From positions 1-43,752 of the forward strand of contig FZLR01000016.1 of NCBI GenBank assembly GCA_900197615.1: 43,752 nt of DNA, read 5' to 3'. Origin of the DNA: Rhodospirillaceae bacterium Spongia-Bin9 (GTDB lineage Bacteria; Pseudomonadota; Alphaproteobacteria; Bin65). Both the position numbers and the translations under genes were made by a program. Below the pieces are notes generated by a model. It did no database searches and was not told the origin of the DNA. It saw only the letters and a program-made list of their open reading frames with translations. Of this stretch, positions 1-8,138 are shown in pieces; position 1 is the first letter of the stretch, and each line of letters opens with the position of its first letter.

Positions 1-527
1 ACATGGCACATCGCGATGCCGTCGGGAGGGGCGTCCACTCCATCGCTTACCCCTTCCGCACTCTCCGACGCGGGAAGACCCAGCGTCCGCGCCCGCTCGC
101 AAACAGCCGCAGGCGCATCGTGGGCTACGCGCTCGGCCGGCGAATCGATGCGCGGTTGACCCTTGCAGCGCTGGAGACGGCGATCGAGGGCCGCAACCCG
201 CCACCCGGATGCATTCATCACTCGGACAGGGGCTCGCAATACGCCGCCCAGGCCTACCGGGCACTGCTCGATGAACACGGCCTGGTCGGCTCGATGGCGC
301 GGCGTGGCAACCCCTACGACAACGCGATAATGGAAAACTTCATGAAGACGCTGAAGGTCGAGGGCGTCTATCCCATGGCCTTCGAGAGCGCAGATGACGT
401 CGCCGAGCACCTGCCGCGCTTCATCGACAGCTACAACGAGAGGCGCCTACACTCCGCCCTCGGCTATCTCAGCCCCAACCGCTACGAGGAGAAACAACCC
501 CGCACCCCGGTCAAAACCGCCGCCTGA
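1..527 (+). pseudogene. IS3-family transposase (OrfB), C-terminal part, frameshifted
   Basis: This is the DDE integrase core of an IS3-type transposase. Seen: HHSDRGSQY (second catalytic Asp region), RGNPYDNA, and the C-terminal SYNERRLHSALGYLSPN block with the catalytic Glu just upstream (MENFMKTLK). The intact frame runs from about nt 105 (RRIVGYALG) to the stop at 527. The first 30 nt read as transposase (TWHIAMPSGG) in a different frame, and the distance to the RRIVGY block is about 40 nt too long. I infer an insertion or frameshift, so the copy is probably dead. The 5' half lies outside the window. Confidence 0.8.
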
Positions 528-530
528 AAC

Positions 531-559
531 TGTCCGACCCCAGGGGCCCACTTCAATTC
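531..559 (+). repeat. Putative right terminal inverted repeat of the IS3-type element
   Basis: Just after the transposase stop the sequence reads inwards from the right as TGAAGTGGGCCCCTGGGG followed by TCGGACAG. It starts with TG and has the size and position of IS3-family ends. The left end is not in the window, so the match cannot be confirmed. Confidence 0.4.
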
Positions 560-589
560 CGGGTCAACTTTGAAAGCCGATTGTTACTG

Positions 590-979
590 TCATTTCATCT
601 CCAGCTGATAGGTTACTTTGCGTCCGTTCCCTTGGTCCCTGATATAGGAAATCTTGTCTTCGGCTATCAGGACGATTTGACAATCTCTTCCGAGATTTCT
701 TGCGCCTATCTGCACGGTTCTGCAATAAAATCGATCCACCCAAATCCACGCACCCGTCAGATTCTTGCCATTGACCACGCCTGTGATCCTAGCGTCGCTG
801 TGGAACTTTACCCATCCCCAATCGGCAATAACTCTCTTGCCGACCACCAATTTTCGATACTCTTCTTCGGTCGTGATTCTCCTTTCCTCTGCGCCGAAAC
901 TTGAGAAGGCAAGAAACGAAAGGCCTGCGACAGAAACAACGAGGAAGATGCCTTTGCGGGCGAAATTTGTAAGTTTCAT
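590..979 (-). CDS. Small exported protein, 129 aa, unknown function
   Basis: Starts at ATG 979 (MKLTNFARKG), which gives a clean Sec signal peptide: basic N-terminus, then a hydrophobic run FLVVSVAGLSFLAF and a likely cut near FGA. The mature part has two Cys (FYCR, RDCQ) and a pattern around GAWIWVDRFYCR and ISYIRDQGNG. From memory this resembles small alphaproteobacterial secreted proteins that are sometimes misannotated as dihydrodipicolinate reductase. An upstream in-frame ATG (1051) would overlap the previous gene and bury the signal peptide, so I reject it. It lies 71 bp behind the 1051-1518 gene on the same strand and is probably co-transcribed. Function is unknown; a periplasmic location is inferred. 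Confidence 0.6.
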   Translation of the reverse strand: MKLTNFARKGIFLVVSVAGLSFLAFSSFGAEERRITTEEEYRKLVVGKRVIADWGWVKFHSDARITGVVNGKNLTGAWIWVDRFYCRTVQIGARNLGRDCQIVLIAEDKISYIRDQGNGRKVTYQLEMK

Positions 980-1050
980 CGAATTGCTCCACTCGGTTGC
1001 GGGTTGTGTATGTTTCGAATTGTGATGCGAAAGCGAGGGCCGTCCGGCCA

Positions 1051-1518
1051 TTATTCGCCGAAGCGACGCAGGGTGATGAGTACATCTCTGCCGCGATAAC
1101 TGTATGTGCCGTGAAGCGCGCCGCCATCATAGCGGTATTCGAGGTTCCCCCAGCCGCCATATCGCGAAAAGGACGCTCTTAGAGTGTTTCCCTCAATACG
1201 AGCACCGTGCCGTCTATAGCCGGGATCATGGATATTCCATTGCGGCGCGATTCCCCATCCGTATACGATATTGGCAGAACCATCGGGCGCAATTTTTTCG
1301 ACCACAAGACAGTGCGGAAGCACGTCGTTCCACTTCTGCTCGCCCCAAATTCCACGAAACCTTGTCTGTGAATGTTTGAGGCTTAATGGGCATTCCACAA
1401 ATGTTACCGGCAGGAATCCGCACCCGCTGGCAAGCGCAGATCCGGGAGCGCCGACACCGAGAACCGCAGCGCCAAAGGCCGCAAACAAAAGATTCTGGTT
1501 CTCTTGGACAATGTTCAT
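1051..1518 (-). CDS. Small exported protein, 155 aa, lipocalin-like beta fold possible
   Basis: The N-terminus (MNIVQENQNLLFAAFG then AAVLGVG...ALASG) can act as a signal peptide. The mature part has FRGIWG, LVVEKIAPDGSANIVYGWG, GNTLRASFSRYG and GALHGTYSYRGRDVLITL. This alternation of short strands recalls a domain seen in exported alphaproteobacterial proteins, often beside hydrolases. I cannot assign an activity. It is the first gene of a likely two-gene minus-strand unit with 590-979. The 227 bp upstream (1519-1745) hold no gene that I can support. Confidence 0.6.
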   Translation of the reverse strand: MNIVQENQNLLFAAFGAAVLGVGAPGSALASGCGFLPVTFVECPLSLKHSQTRFRGIWGEQKWNDVLPHCLVVEKIAPDGSANIVYGWGIAPQWNIHDPGYRRHGARIEGNTLRASFSRYGGWGNLEYRYDGGALHGTYSYRGRDVLITLRRFGE

Positions 1519-1745
1519 CAGGATTTTCCAGTGAGAGGCTTCCGTTTGGAGGAATAAGGATAGTTTGAGAGGCTAGATCTGGTCAACTAATTCGGTATCA
1601 AATCCAGCGCCTAGTTGTCGAAAGACGAGCGCAATAACGAACCGGTCTGGACCATATCTGAGGAGCGGCTGCACAGCCGAAAGGGCGACCGGAGAGAACG
1701 CCAAGGTTCCATGACCATGTTTTCCAGGGCCAAGCTTCTGATCCA

Positions 1746-2936
1746 TCAGAACCCTCTTGAAATTCCGAATACAGCGCCGTGGTTGTCATAGGTATTGATC
1801 GAAATATTGGAACGGTTCCACTCGAACGAATAACCGGCATATGGCGCGAAGCCGCGATATTGCAGAGCCCGGTGAAGCAGGTTGACAGAAACTCGCGCGA
1901 GCCGGTCTGACCGCGTCTTCTGAAACAGCGGATCGACACCGTTGAAGCGTCGCAGGCTGTAGGAAAGACGGGGAGATATCGAGAGTCCGCCTTCGAAGGC
2001 ATGCGACAGGGCAAGAGCAAGGCCGGCAAGGCGGCTGCCGTGACGCTTTTCGCGCGCGCAGTTCCGTTCCAGGTCGATCTCCATCCGGAGTCTCGTTCGC
2101 GCGCTGAACCCATAATCCAGACCGGAGCGCAGGCTGAATACCCAGCCGTCCATGCCCGGCAGATCCGCATGCTTTCGGCGCTCGGCGCCGAGAACGAGAT
2201 CGGCCCGAATTGCCGGAGAAAGACGCATGTGGCCGCGCGCCCAGGGGCCGATCCCGGTGCTGTAGCCCTCGCCGCCGAGCCATCGCTGGGTCAACCGGAT
2301 TCCGCCGGCGGCTTCACCCTGGTCGAACAGCCGCGCAATGCCGAGATCACCCTGGATCGAAATATCGTTCCAATCGCGGTTGCGATAGATTTTCCCGGCT
2401 GCGGAAAGCGCCAGAACGCCTCTCAAATCTTCGCCGATCACCGGCGCGTATTGGCCACCTGCATTGACGAACAGGCCGATACCCGAAGCAGCCCGCGCAT
2501 CGTCGTTTAGGCGGAACGGGACGCCGCCGATGCGAATCTCCCGGGCGTCAGTGCGCTTGACCGGGTTGCTCTCGGGCAGCAGGGACATCGAGAAGGCGGC
2601 CGACCATCTCTTCCGCGCATCGATGCTGTTCAGGTAGGCGTCGACCGCATCCTCGACCGAGGACGGCAGGCGGTCGGCGAGCGAGGCCCTGAAGTGAAAT
2701 GTCGCTTTCTCGTCGCGCCCGAGCGCGTGATAGACCCTGGCCAGCTCAAGCCGGACGCGGGTCAGGTCCGGGCGGCGGGCCAGTATGGTCTCGAACCGTT
2801 GCGCCGCCGACCGGAGCGAGCCCAGACGGAATTCGGCCCACCCCCGCCCCGCCCACCTCCAGCCAGCCGTTTCCGCATAATCCGGCGCGTTTCGACGGTA
2901 TGGTTTCGTTGCTGTTCCCGTGGGCGCAGGGGAGCG
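1746..2936 (-). pseudogene. Slam (surface lipoprotein assembly modifier), 5'-truncated
   Basis: Slam proteins are outer-membrane translocators: an N-terminal periplasmic TPR domain and a C-terminal 14-strand barrel (DUF560) that export lipoproteins to the cell surface. Seen: the TPR part in frame upstream of the first ATG (RFETILARRPDLTRVRLELA, then FHFRASLADRLP and AYLNSIDARKRW), then the barrel, ending FAPYAGYSFEWNRSN and the terminal GISRGF, a normal outer-membrane end. The frame is open back to a stop at 2982-2984 but has no ATG, GTG or TTG before 2588, and no signal peptide fits. A protein from ATG 2588 (280 aa) would lack the TPR and signal. I infer a 5' deletion or frameshift. It lies directly behind its likely substrate gene (2939-4717). 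Confidence 0.75.
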
Positions 2937-2938
2937 CG

Positions 2939-4717
2939 TTATTGGTCCTTCTTGCCTCCGAAATAGCCGGAGATGACACGGTTACCCGTTGTATCCTGGG
3001 CGTCGAAGACTCCGCCCATTTCTTCTGCGGCCGGGCCGTAGAACGAACCTCTGACTCCTCCGTTCTGGAAACCTGCCAAGTCGCCAGTACCGGTCAGATC
3101 GCTCGCCCTCAGCCCGTTGCCGCTGATTTGGGCGTTGAAGGTCGCGCCGCCGATTGCTGCCGTCCATTGCCCTCTAGAGCCTGGCTGCTTTCTGCGAACG
3201 CTCAAGGTGCCTGTAACGCTGGACGCCGCAAAATCGGCAGTCATATCAGCACTTCCGCTGTACCTGACAACTGCCGGATTGGAGGTGAACAGGGCCTGAT
3301 CGCTCGGGAACTCTCTGGCACCCATTTCTCCCGAATATGTTGCAGTCCCGCTCGTCGGCACGGCATCTTCGGGAGTTCGATTGCCATGCACCAGATAGAC
3401 GTAGTCGGCGATTGTTGGATTGTTCAGTCTGGGTTCACTCGTGCCCCATCCCTTGACATCGAAATGGTCGAACCTTGATGTCGGTCCAAAGCCTCCAGTC
3501 CAGGTCCAGAACACCCGTACACCGTTGGCGTCTGTGATAGAGTATTGATCCGGAAATCTGGCATCGGATCGAAAAGCGGTGTCGGCTACTGTGAATGTCC
3601 GTCCTCCTACAGTCACATTCCATCCGTTTGCGGTCCGCTCGACTGTCGCCATGCCGTCGTCGGCGAACACCACCGAATCCCGCTGATCAAATCGGCGCTT
3701 TGTGCCCGCAACGTTAGCTGCAGAACCCAACGAGGGTGGCGCGAACTCAGTTGCTCCAATAAAGCCGTAAAGGTTGAGATCGTTATCGGTATTTGCGAGG
3801 TCACGAGTAGCGGTGACTGTACCACCGATCTCCTCTGCATTCGGCCCGTAGAACCTGGCAACGATTTGGCCCATGAAGCCGCGCACGCTTTCCGCGTCCG
3901 GTACCGCCGAATCGCTGTCCGTCCCGGTCAGGGTTGCGGTATACTGTCCGTTGCTGAATCGTCCGTTGGTAATGGTGAAGCTGCTCGTCGGCCAACTGAC
4001 CCTGGTATTGGAGCCTGGCGCAGAACCGCGGACGTAGAAGATATTGCCTGTCAACTGGCCTATGTCAAAATTGGCCACAAGTCGAATATTGCCGGAATAC
4101 CTCTGCCTCGAATTAGTAGAGGTGGAATCGGCCCTGTAGGCATCGGCTCGAAATCGCCCGCTGTATTTTGCTTCGCCCGAGGCCGGAATGGCGGATGCTG
4201 CCGTACCCAACCCAAAGACGAAATACGTTCGCGTTCCACCGACATCCAAATGGGGCGCGGCCATATAGGTGAATTCGCTTGGCTCGCCAAGCGATTCGCC
4301 GTTTCGGGTCCCGGTAGCGCTGAAAAACCCGTAAGTTTGCCCGGTACCCGCGTCGGTATAACTGCAGTATCCATCCACACAGTGCTCAGGCAAAAACGTA
4401 GCGGTTTCTTCTTCGTCGCCGTCCTGGAATGCGACGGTATACCCGCCCGCAGAAGTTCTCTGGATGGATGTTACACGAAAGGTATCTGAAATCGATGTTG
4501 TTCTGGATTCTCTGGCCAGAGATGCATTGGACAGTGAAAATTCCTGGTCTTGCCCTGTAGCGAAGGCCTCAGTCAGTGTGGGTCCTTCATGCGTCGGCGC
4601 ACCTCCGGTGCCCGGCTGCATAGTCGCTGAGCCGCCGCCACCGCCGCAACCCGCCAACATCAGCAACGCAACGACCGGAAGTGCGGCCGAAGCCTTCAGA
4701 ATCCTGGGAATGGTCAT
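2939..4717 (-). CDS. TbpB-like surface lipoprotein with two beta-barrel domains, probable Slam substrate
   Basis: 592 aa. Signal peptide with lipobox LAGC (Cys24), followed by a Gly-rich anchor, as in transferrin-binding-protein-B-like lipoproteins. Two copies of the barrel-domain ending are visible: ARFYGPNAEEIGGTV near residues 285-300 and GSFYGPAAEEMGGVF near the C-terminus, which closes with GYFGGKKDQ. Proteins of this class are moved to the surface by Slam, whose gene follows directly. The ligand cannot be read from the sequence. The start ATG 4717 has a strong Shine-Dalgarno (AAGGAGGT, 4722-4729). About 200 bp upstream lies the inverted pair of lox-like sites, so its expression may depend on the orientation of that segment. 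Confidence 0.85.
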   Translation of the reverse strand: MTIPRILKASAALPVVALLMLAGCGGGGGSATMQPGTGGAPTHEGPTLTEAFATGQDQEFSLSNASLARESRTTSISDTFRVTSIQRTSAGGYTVAFQDGDEEETATFLPEHCVDGYCSYTDAGTGQTYGFFSATGTRNGESLGEPSEFTYMAAPHLDVGGTRTYFVFGLGTAASAIPASGEAKYSGRFRADAYRADSTSTNSRQRYSGNIRLVANFDIGQLTGNIFYVRGSAPGSNTRVSWPTSSFTITNGRFSNGQYTATLTGTDSDSAVPDAESVRGFMGQIVARFYGPNAEEIGGTVTATRDLANTDNDLNLYGFIGATEFAPPSLGSAANVAGTKRRFDQRDSVVFADDGMATVERTANGWNVTVGGRTFTVADTAFRSDARFPDQYSITDANGVRVFWTWTGGFGPTSRFDHFDVKGWGTSEPRLNNPTIADYVYLVHGNRTPEDAVPTSGTATYSGEMGAREFPSDQALFTSNPAVVRYSGSADMTADFAASSVTGTLSVRRKQPGSRGQWTAAIGGATFNAQISGNGLRASDLTGTGDLAGFQNGGVRGSFYGPAAEEMGGVFDAQDTTGNRVISGYFGGKKDQ

Positions 4718-4916
4718 CTCTACCTCCTTCGACGACGGTTAGACCGTAGGTGCTCCCGCTGAGAGAGTGAGCCGGCCGGGTATGGTTTGTGGAGGTCAAT
4801 CGAGAGGCAAAGCCGCGAACCAGCCGCAGGGCACCGTAACGCCCTGCGCCTGGCACGGGCGACTTTCAACTCCGCCTGACACCGTGTGGCCCATGTGGCC
4901 GTGCACATCCTCAGCA

Positions 4917-4950
4917 ATTGCGCGCGATAACTGTCATTATCGGGCGCAAT
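4917..4950 (+). other. Lox-like recombination site A (13-8-13)
   Basis: Left arm ATTGCGCGCGATA, spacer ACTGTCAT, right arm TATCGGGCGCAAT. The arms are inverted repeats with one mismatch in 13. The spacer is asymmetric. It can also be read as a dif-type 11-6-11 site, with ATAA and TTAT around a 6-bp core. It pairs with site B at 5272-5305, whose spacer is the exact reverse complement. It is inferred to be a substrate of the Cre-like recombinase at 5414-6397. Confidence 0.75.
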
Positions 4951-5184
4951 CCGGCGCCCCCTGTCGAGATGGCGCGGAGGCGAGCCGGCATATCCGGAAC
5001 CCCGGCTCGACCCCCGGGAATCGCCGGAAACGTGCGGCGGAGCGGCGGTCCCGGAGCCGTCCGGAGACGCCATGCAGGCCGCCCGCAGCTGTGTGTTTGC
5101 GGCGGCACCAGCGGGCCGCCTGTCGGAACCCGGCCTCAACGCCAGGCGGGGACAGTTACGGGCGGGACTTGCGCAGGCCTCGTC

Positions 5185-5223
5185 GCCGGCAGGTAAAGCA
5201 AGCCGTTTCAATTACCTGGCGGC
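5185..5223. repeat. Inverted repeat inside the invertible segment
   Basis: GCCGGCAGGTAA (5185-5196) and TTACCTGGCGGC (5212-5223) pair in 11 of 12 positions with a 15-nt spacer. There is no T-run on either side, so an operator is as likely as a terminator. Confidence 0.5.
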
Positions 5224-5263
5224 GGCGGGAAGGAAGCTGCCCGGAGCCCAGCCAACTAAGAGG

Positions 5264-5269
5264 TTGACA
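5264..5269 (+). promoter_or_regulatory. TTGACA -35-like hexamer at the edge of the invertible segment
   Basis: A perfect TTGACA reads rightward 2 bp before site B. There is no good -10 at 16-18 bp. GATAAT lies only 11 bp downstream, inside the left arm of site B, and would need an unusual spacing. It is a candidate promoter element only. Confidence 0.3.
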
Positions 5270-5271
5270 AG

Positions 5272-5305
5272 ATAGCGCCCGATAATGACAGTTATCGGGC
5301 GCAAT
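5272..5305 (-). other. Lox-like recombination site B (13-8-13), inverted relative to site A
   Basis: Left arm ATAGCGCCCGATA, spacer ATGACAGT, right arm TATCGGGCGCAAT. The right arm is identical to that of site A and the identity continues as CCGG. The spacer is the reverse complement of the site A spacer, so the pair predicts inversion and not excision. The 11 bp on each side of the central TGACAG form a perfect palindrome (GCGCCCGATAA / TTATCGGGCGC). Confidence 0.75.
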
Positions 5306-5380
5306 CCGGGGCCAACAATGGCTGCCCTATGCCGCCGGAATTCCGGCGCAACGGATTGGTTTCCATGACTTTATTCGGAC

Positions 5381-5399
5381 CCGCCCGGCCGCCGGGCGG
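5381..5399 (-). terminator. GC-rich hairpin behind the recombinase gene
   Basis: CCGCCCGGC (5381-5389) and GCCGGGCGG (5391-5399) form a perfect inverted repeat 15 bp past the stop of the minus-strand recombinase. There is no T-run, so termination is only suggested. It would separate the recombinase from the switch and the lipoprotein gene. Confidence 0.35.
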
Positions 5400-5413
5400 C
5401 GTCGCCGCGCCGG

Positions 5414-6397
5414 TCACTTCCGCCCCTGCTTGCGGGCGAGCTTGGCGGCCGCGCTGCGCTTCACCAGCAGCCGCTCGCCATAGCGGTTGACCATGGACGT
5501 CGACTTCCACCGCCCTGCCTGGAGGATCGCCGGCAGCTCGATCCCGGCGGCGATCATGTCCTGGGCGGCGCCGATCCGCGCGCTGTGCCCCGACAGGCCT
5601 CGCACCACCGACTCCGGCAGGCCGGCCCTGCGCGCCATCCGCTTGAAGATGCGCGCCACCTGGCCCGGCGGGAGGGCACCGAGGACCCTCCCGCCCTTGT
5701 CGAGGGAGCGGAACAGGAAGCCGTCCCCGATGCCGCCGCGCCGGCGCCAGCGGCGCACCAGCCGCAGGCTGTCCGGCCCGACCCAGACGATCTCGCCCTG
5801 TCCCTCGGCGTCGGTCTTGCTGCGGCGCACGAGGAGGGTGCCATGACCGCCGACCTCCTCGAGCAGGTCGGAGACTTTGAGCGAGGTCATCTCCGAGCGC
5901 CGGAGCATCGCATCGTAGGCGACGGCGAGCAGCGCCCGGTTGCGGTCGTCGATCAGCCGGTCGCCGGCGGCCTTCAGCAGGCGCTGGCGCAGGGGCCAGG
6001 TCAGCCCGTGCGCCTGGACCTGGCGGCGGCCTCTGCTCTGGTGCATGCGCTTGAGCGCGAGCTTCACCAGCGGGCTCGCCACCGTCCCGCCGGCGCCCAC
6101 GGCGCGGTGGGCGATTGCGATGCTGGCGAGGTAGCGGCGCACGGTGGCCGGCGCCCGGACGCCGGCCATGGCGTCGACGAAGGCGGCGACCGTTTCCGGA
6201 ATTGCCGGCAGCGCCCGCTTGCCCTCGCCGGCGCACCATGCCGCGTAGATGCCGAGATCCGACCGCACCGCCCGTCCGGTGTTGCCGCAGATCGCGCCGC
6301 CGGCGTCCCGGGCGATCTGCTCGATTTGGTCCCCCGGCGGCGGGCCGCCGTCACTCGCCGGCGCCCCTGTAGTGTCCAATGGCGATTCGAGATACAT
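5414..6397 (-). CDS. Cre-like tyrosine recombinase, probable invertase of the adjacent lox-like sites
   Basis: 327 aa. N-terminal helical core-binding domain (about 25-125), C-terminal catalytic domain (about 135-320). Visible catalytic set: R166 (AMLRRSEM), K194 (RRSKTD), H271 and R274 (SGHSARIGAAQD), W297 (QAGRWKS), Y306 (VNRYGE). The intervals R-K 28, H-R 3, R-W 23 and R-Y 32 equal those of P1 Cre (R173, K201, H289, R292, W315, Y324), and the GHSAR-GAA block is very Cre-like. There is no arm-binding domain, as expected for a simple two-site recombinase. Start ATG 6397 has GGGAGG upstream. Two loxP-shaped inverted sites lie 109-497 bp past its stop, so it probably flips the segment between them. 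Related enzymes also occur on alphaproteobacterial plasmids. Confidence 0.88.
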   Translation of the reverse strand: MYLESPLDTTGAPASDGGPPPGDQIEQIARDAGGAICGNTGRAVRSDLGIYAAWCAGEGKRALPAIPETVAAFVDAMAGVRAPATVRRYLASIAIAHRAVGAGGTVASPLVKLALKRMHQSRGRRQVQAHGLTWPLRQRLLKAAGDRLIDDRNRALLAVAYDAMLRRSEMTSLKVSDLLEEVGGHGTLLVRRSKTDAEGQGEIVWVGPDSLRLVRRWRRRGGIGDGFLFRSLDKGGRVLGALPPGQVARIFKRMARRAGLPESVVRGLSGHSARIGAAQDMIAAGIELPAILQAGRWKSTSMVNRYGERLLVKRSAAAKLARKQGRK

Positions 6398-6666
6398 GAG
6401 CGGCCTCCCGAACGTCCGGCAGGACGGGCAGGAATACCGGACGGCCGCCTGGCCCCGCCGGGGGGTTCCACGACTGCCCCTTGGCCCGTCTCCCTTTCGG
6501 TTGTGGGCTCAAGGGAAATTCTGCCAAATCTACAATTTCCTGGCACTACAAACAGGGTTCAAGACGACAATCGAAATATAGGGACATACCCTTCGATCCA
6601 ACGCTATATCTGGTGTATCAGGCGGGAGAATCTGGCCAAATCGGTGCCGGACAAACGCGAAAAGTG

Positions 6667-7408
6667 TCAACTTGGGTCAAGCTGATCGAGTAGTCCCAGC
6701 CCCGCGCCGGCAGTACGCGATGAGTTCGCCGCGATAGTAGGCGTTGTCTGCGCGCAGCCACACCGGCGTGCCTTAGGGCAGGCACGGTGCCACGTCGCTG
6801 TCGAGTTGCTCGCGCCAGCCTCCAGCCACGTCGCCGCCACCCGGGTGCAGCCGGCCGCTCGCCCACAGCGAGCCGATGAACACCCCGTGCAGCCAGTACT
6901 GGCGCGTGCCGTCGTAGCCGCGCCGCGCCTCCTCGAACAACTTCCCGTCGACCTCGATCGCGGCACCGTCGATGAACACCGGAACGTAGCCGCGCACCAC
7001 CGCTTTGTGTTCCACCACCGCCGGAGCCACCTGTGCGGCCAGCGAGCGCGCTACCTCCAGCAAGGTCGCGACCTGCGCCTCGTCGATCCGTGCCAGATAC
7101 TCGCCAAGACGCCGGCCCGAGAGCACGTGGCCAAGACCCGGAAGCCGTTGGCCGACCCGGTCCTCGCGCAGCGCGTCCAGATCCGACAGCGCGCCGTTGC
7201 CCGCCGCCAGCGAGGCGATCGGGCTCCACAGCGTCTCCGCGTCGCTCGCGCCCCGCGCCCGCAGCTTGACCGACAGGGCCGACAGCGCCCGCGGCAAGTT
7301 CAGGCGCTCCGCCATCCGGCCCAGAACCGACCAGCCCCCGAAGCCGGTGAGCTGCGCGTCGGTGAAGTCCATCTCGACTTTGGGCGGCCGGGGAATTACC
7401 GTGTTCAT
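6667..7408 (-). pseudogene. IS1380-family transposase remnant
   Basis: From ATG 7408 the frame gives an IS1380-type N-terminus (FTDAQLTGFGGWSVLGRMAE, then DLDALREDRVG and FIDGAAIEVDGKLFEEARRG). The frame stops at 6773 after about 210 aa. Beyond the stop the same frame continues as GTPVWLRADNAYYRGEL, a conserved IS1380 block. A frame change then gives GWDYSISLTQ, where the similarity ends. The family is usually well over 400 aa, so about 40 percent is missing. In-frame stop, frameshift and truncation together mean it is inactive. Confidence 0.8.
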
Positions 7409-7611
7409 CGCGCACCTGCGAGGTGATCTCATGTCCAACGGCAATATTGCCGATTTCGCCCGCAGCGTACGCACTTTTTCGGACCCGGTAACCGCCTTAT
7501 CCGGGAATCAGGGGAAGGAGAATTGCACGTCGAGTGGTTTCGAGTCACACTCAATGGGCTGGGAGGGTTCCATATGGGGAATCCCGGCTAAATTGTCGGT
7601 GAGGGAATCTG

Positions 7612-7968
7612 ATGGCGAGCATAGAGGCACTTTGGGCCGTCCATTTTCAGAGTGACTTTGGCATGGCGGGGGATGGTGTCGTTGTTTTCGAGACCAACCG
7701 CGCTTACGGCGGCGACAGCGGATGGTACTACCTTGGGGATTACGAAGCAAATGACGGTGGGCTTCGTGGCCGCATTCAGGTCCACCACTACGGCGCAGAA
7801 TTGCCAACGGTATTCGGTCATCTGCCCGGCAATTCGTTCGAACTCGATTTGGCCGGCAAGTTCGACGGCGAAAATGCGATCCGCGCGGCGGGCGCCGTCG
7901 TAGGGATGCCGAATTTGACGATGTCGCTAACTTTTCGCCGACTGGCTGATCTACCCAATCCTAGCTAG
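7612..7968 (+). CDS. GrlR-family small protein
   Basis: 118 aa. The pattern WAVHFQSDFGMAGDGVVVF, then GGDSGWYYLGDY and ELPTVFGH matches the GrlR fold: two repeats of a short beta-meander that resembles a calycin barrel. In enteropathogenic E. coli GrlR binds and blocks the activator GrlA. Homologues in many proteobacteria have no known partner, and no GrlA-like gene is present here. It sits between an IS1380 remnant and a dam fragment, so it was probably acquired. Its 3' end overlaps the stop of that fragment. Confidence 0.65.
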   Translation: MASIEALWAVHFQSDFGMAGDGVVVFETNRAYGGDSGWYYLGDYEANDGGLRGRIQVHHYGAELPTVFGHLPGNSFELDLAGKFDGENAIRAAGAVVGMPNLTMSLTFRRLADLPNPS

Positions 7969-8138
7969 CTGCCGTTCCCGATCAGTAGTTCCCCCACCCG
8001 CCGCGTCGCCTTCGCGTTGGCGGAATAGCGAGTCGTCACCGCCTCGATCGCGAAGCCCGCGAAGGTTTCCCGCACTTCCGGCCGGTCGTTGAGCGACAGG
8101 ACGAACCGGCCCTTCAGATCGCGCAGGATCTCCGCCAT
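7965..8138 (-). pseudogene. C-terminal fragment of a DNA adenine methylase (Dam/D12 class)
   Basis: The minus strand reads AEILRDLKGRFVLSLNDRPE, then VRETFAGFAIEAVTTRYSA and a closing RRVGELLIGN. This is the typical C-terminal end of phage-type Dam proteins. A stop lies two codons upstream of the Met at 8138, so only about 58 codons remain and the catalytic DPPY part is gone. It suggests that a prophage or plasmid segment was here. The 8139-8326 stretch shows nothing else. Confidence 0.65.

Larger units (their letters stand above)
4938..5284. other. Putative invertible DNA segment between the two lox-like sites
   Basis: The segment between the spacers of sites A and B (about 347 bp including the inner arms) would flip if the sites recombine, because their spacers are in opposite orientation. 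It has no convincing gene. It holds a 12-bp inverted repeat (5185-5223) and a consensus TTGACA hexamer (5264-5269) that now points away from the lipoprotein gene. Inversion would point it toward that gene. The role as a switch is inference; the geometry is read directly. Confidence 0.6.

Noticed and set aside
2746-2979. Minus-strand ORF with an ATG at 2979 as the missing start of Slam
   Set aside because: It is in a different frame from the TPR part, has no signal peptide and runs through the end of the lipoprotein gene; no family pattern.
4720-5267. Overlapping ORFs on both strands between the lipoprotein and site B
   Set aside because: Arg/Pro/Gly-rich shadows of high-GC DNA with no start signals or family patterns.
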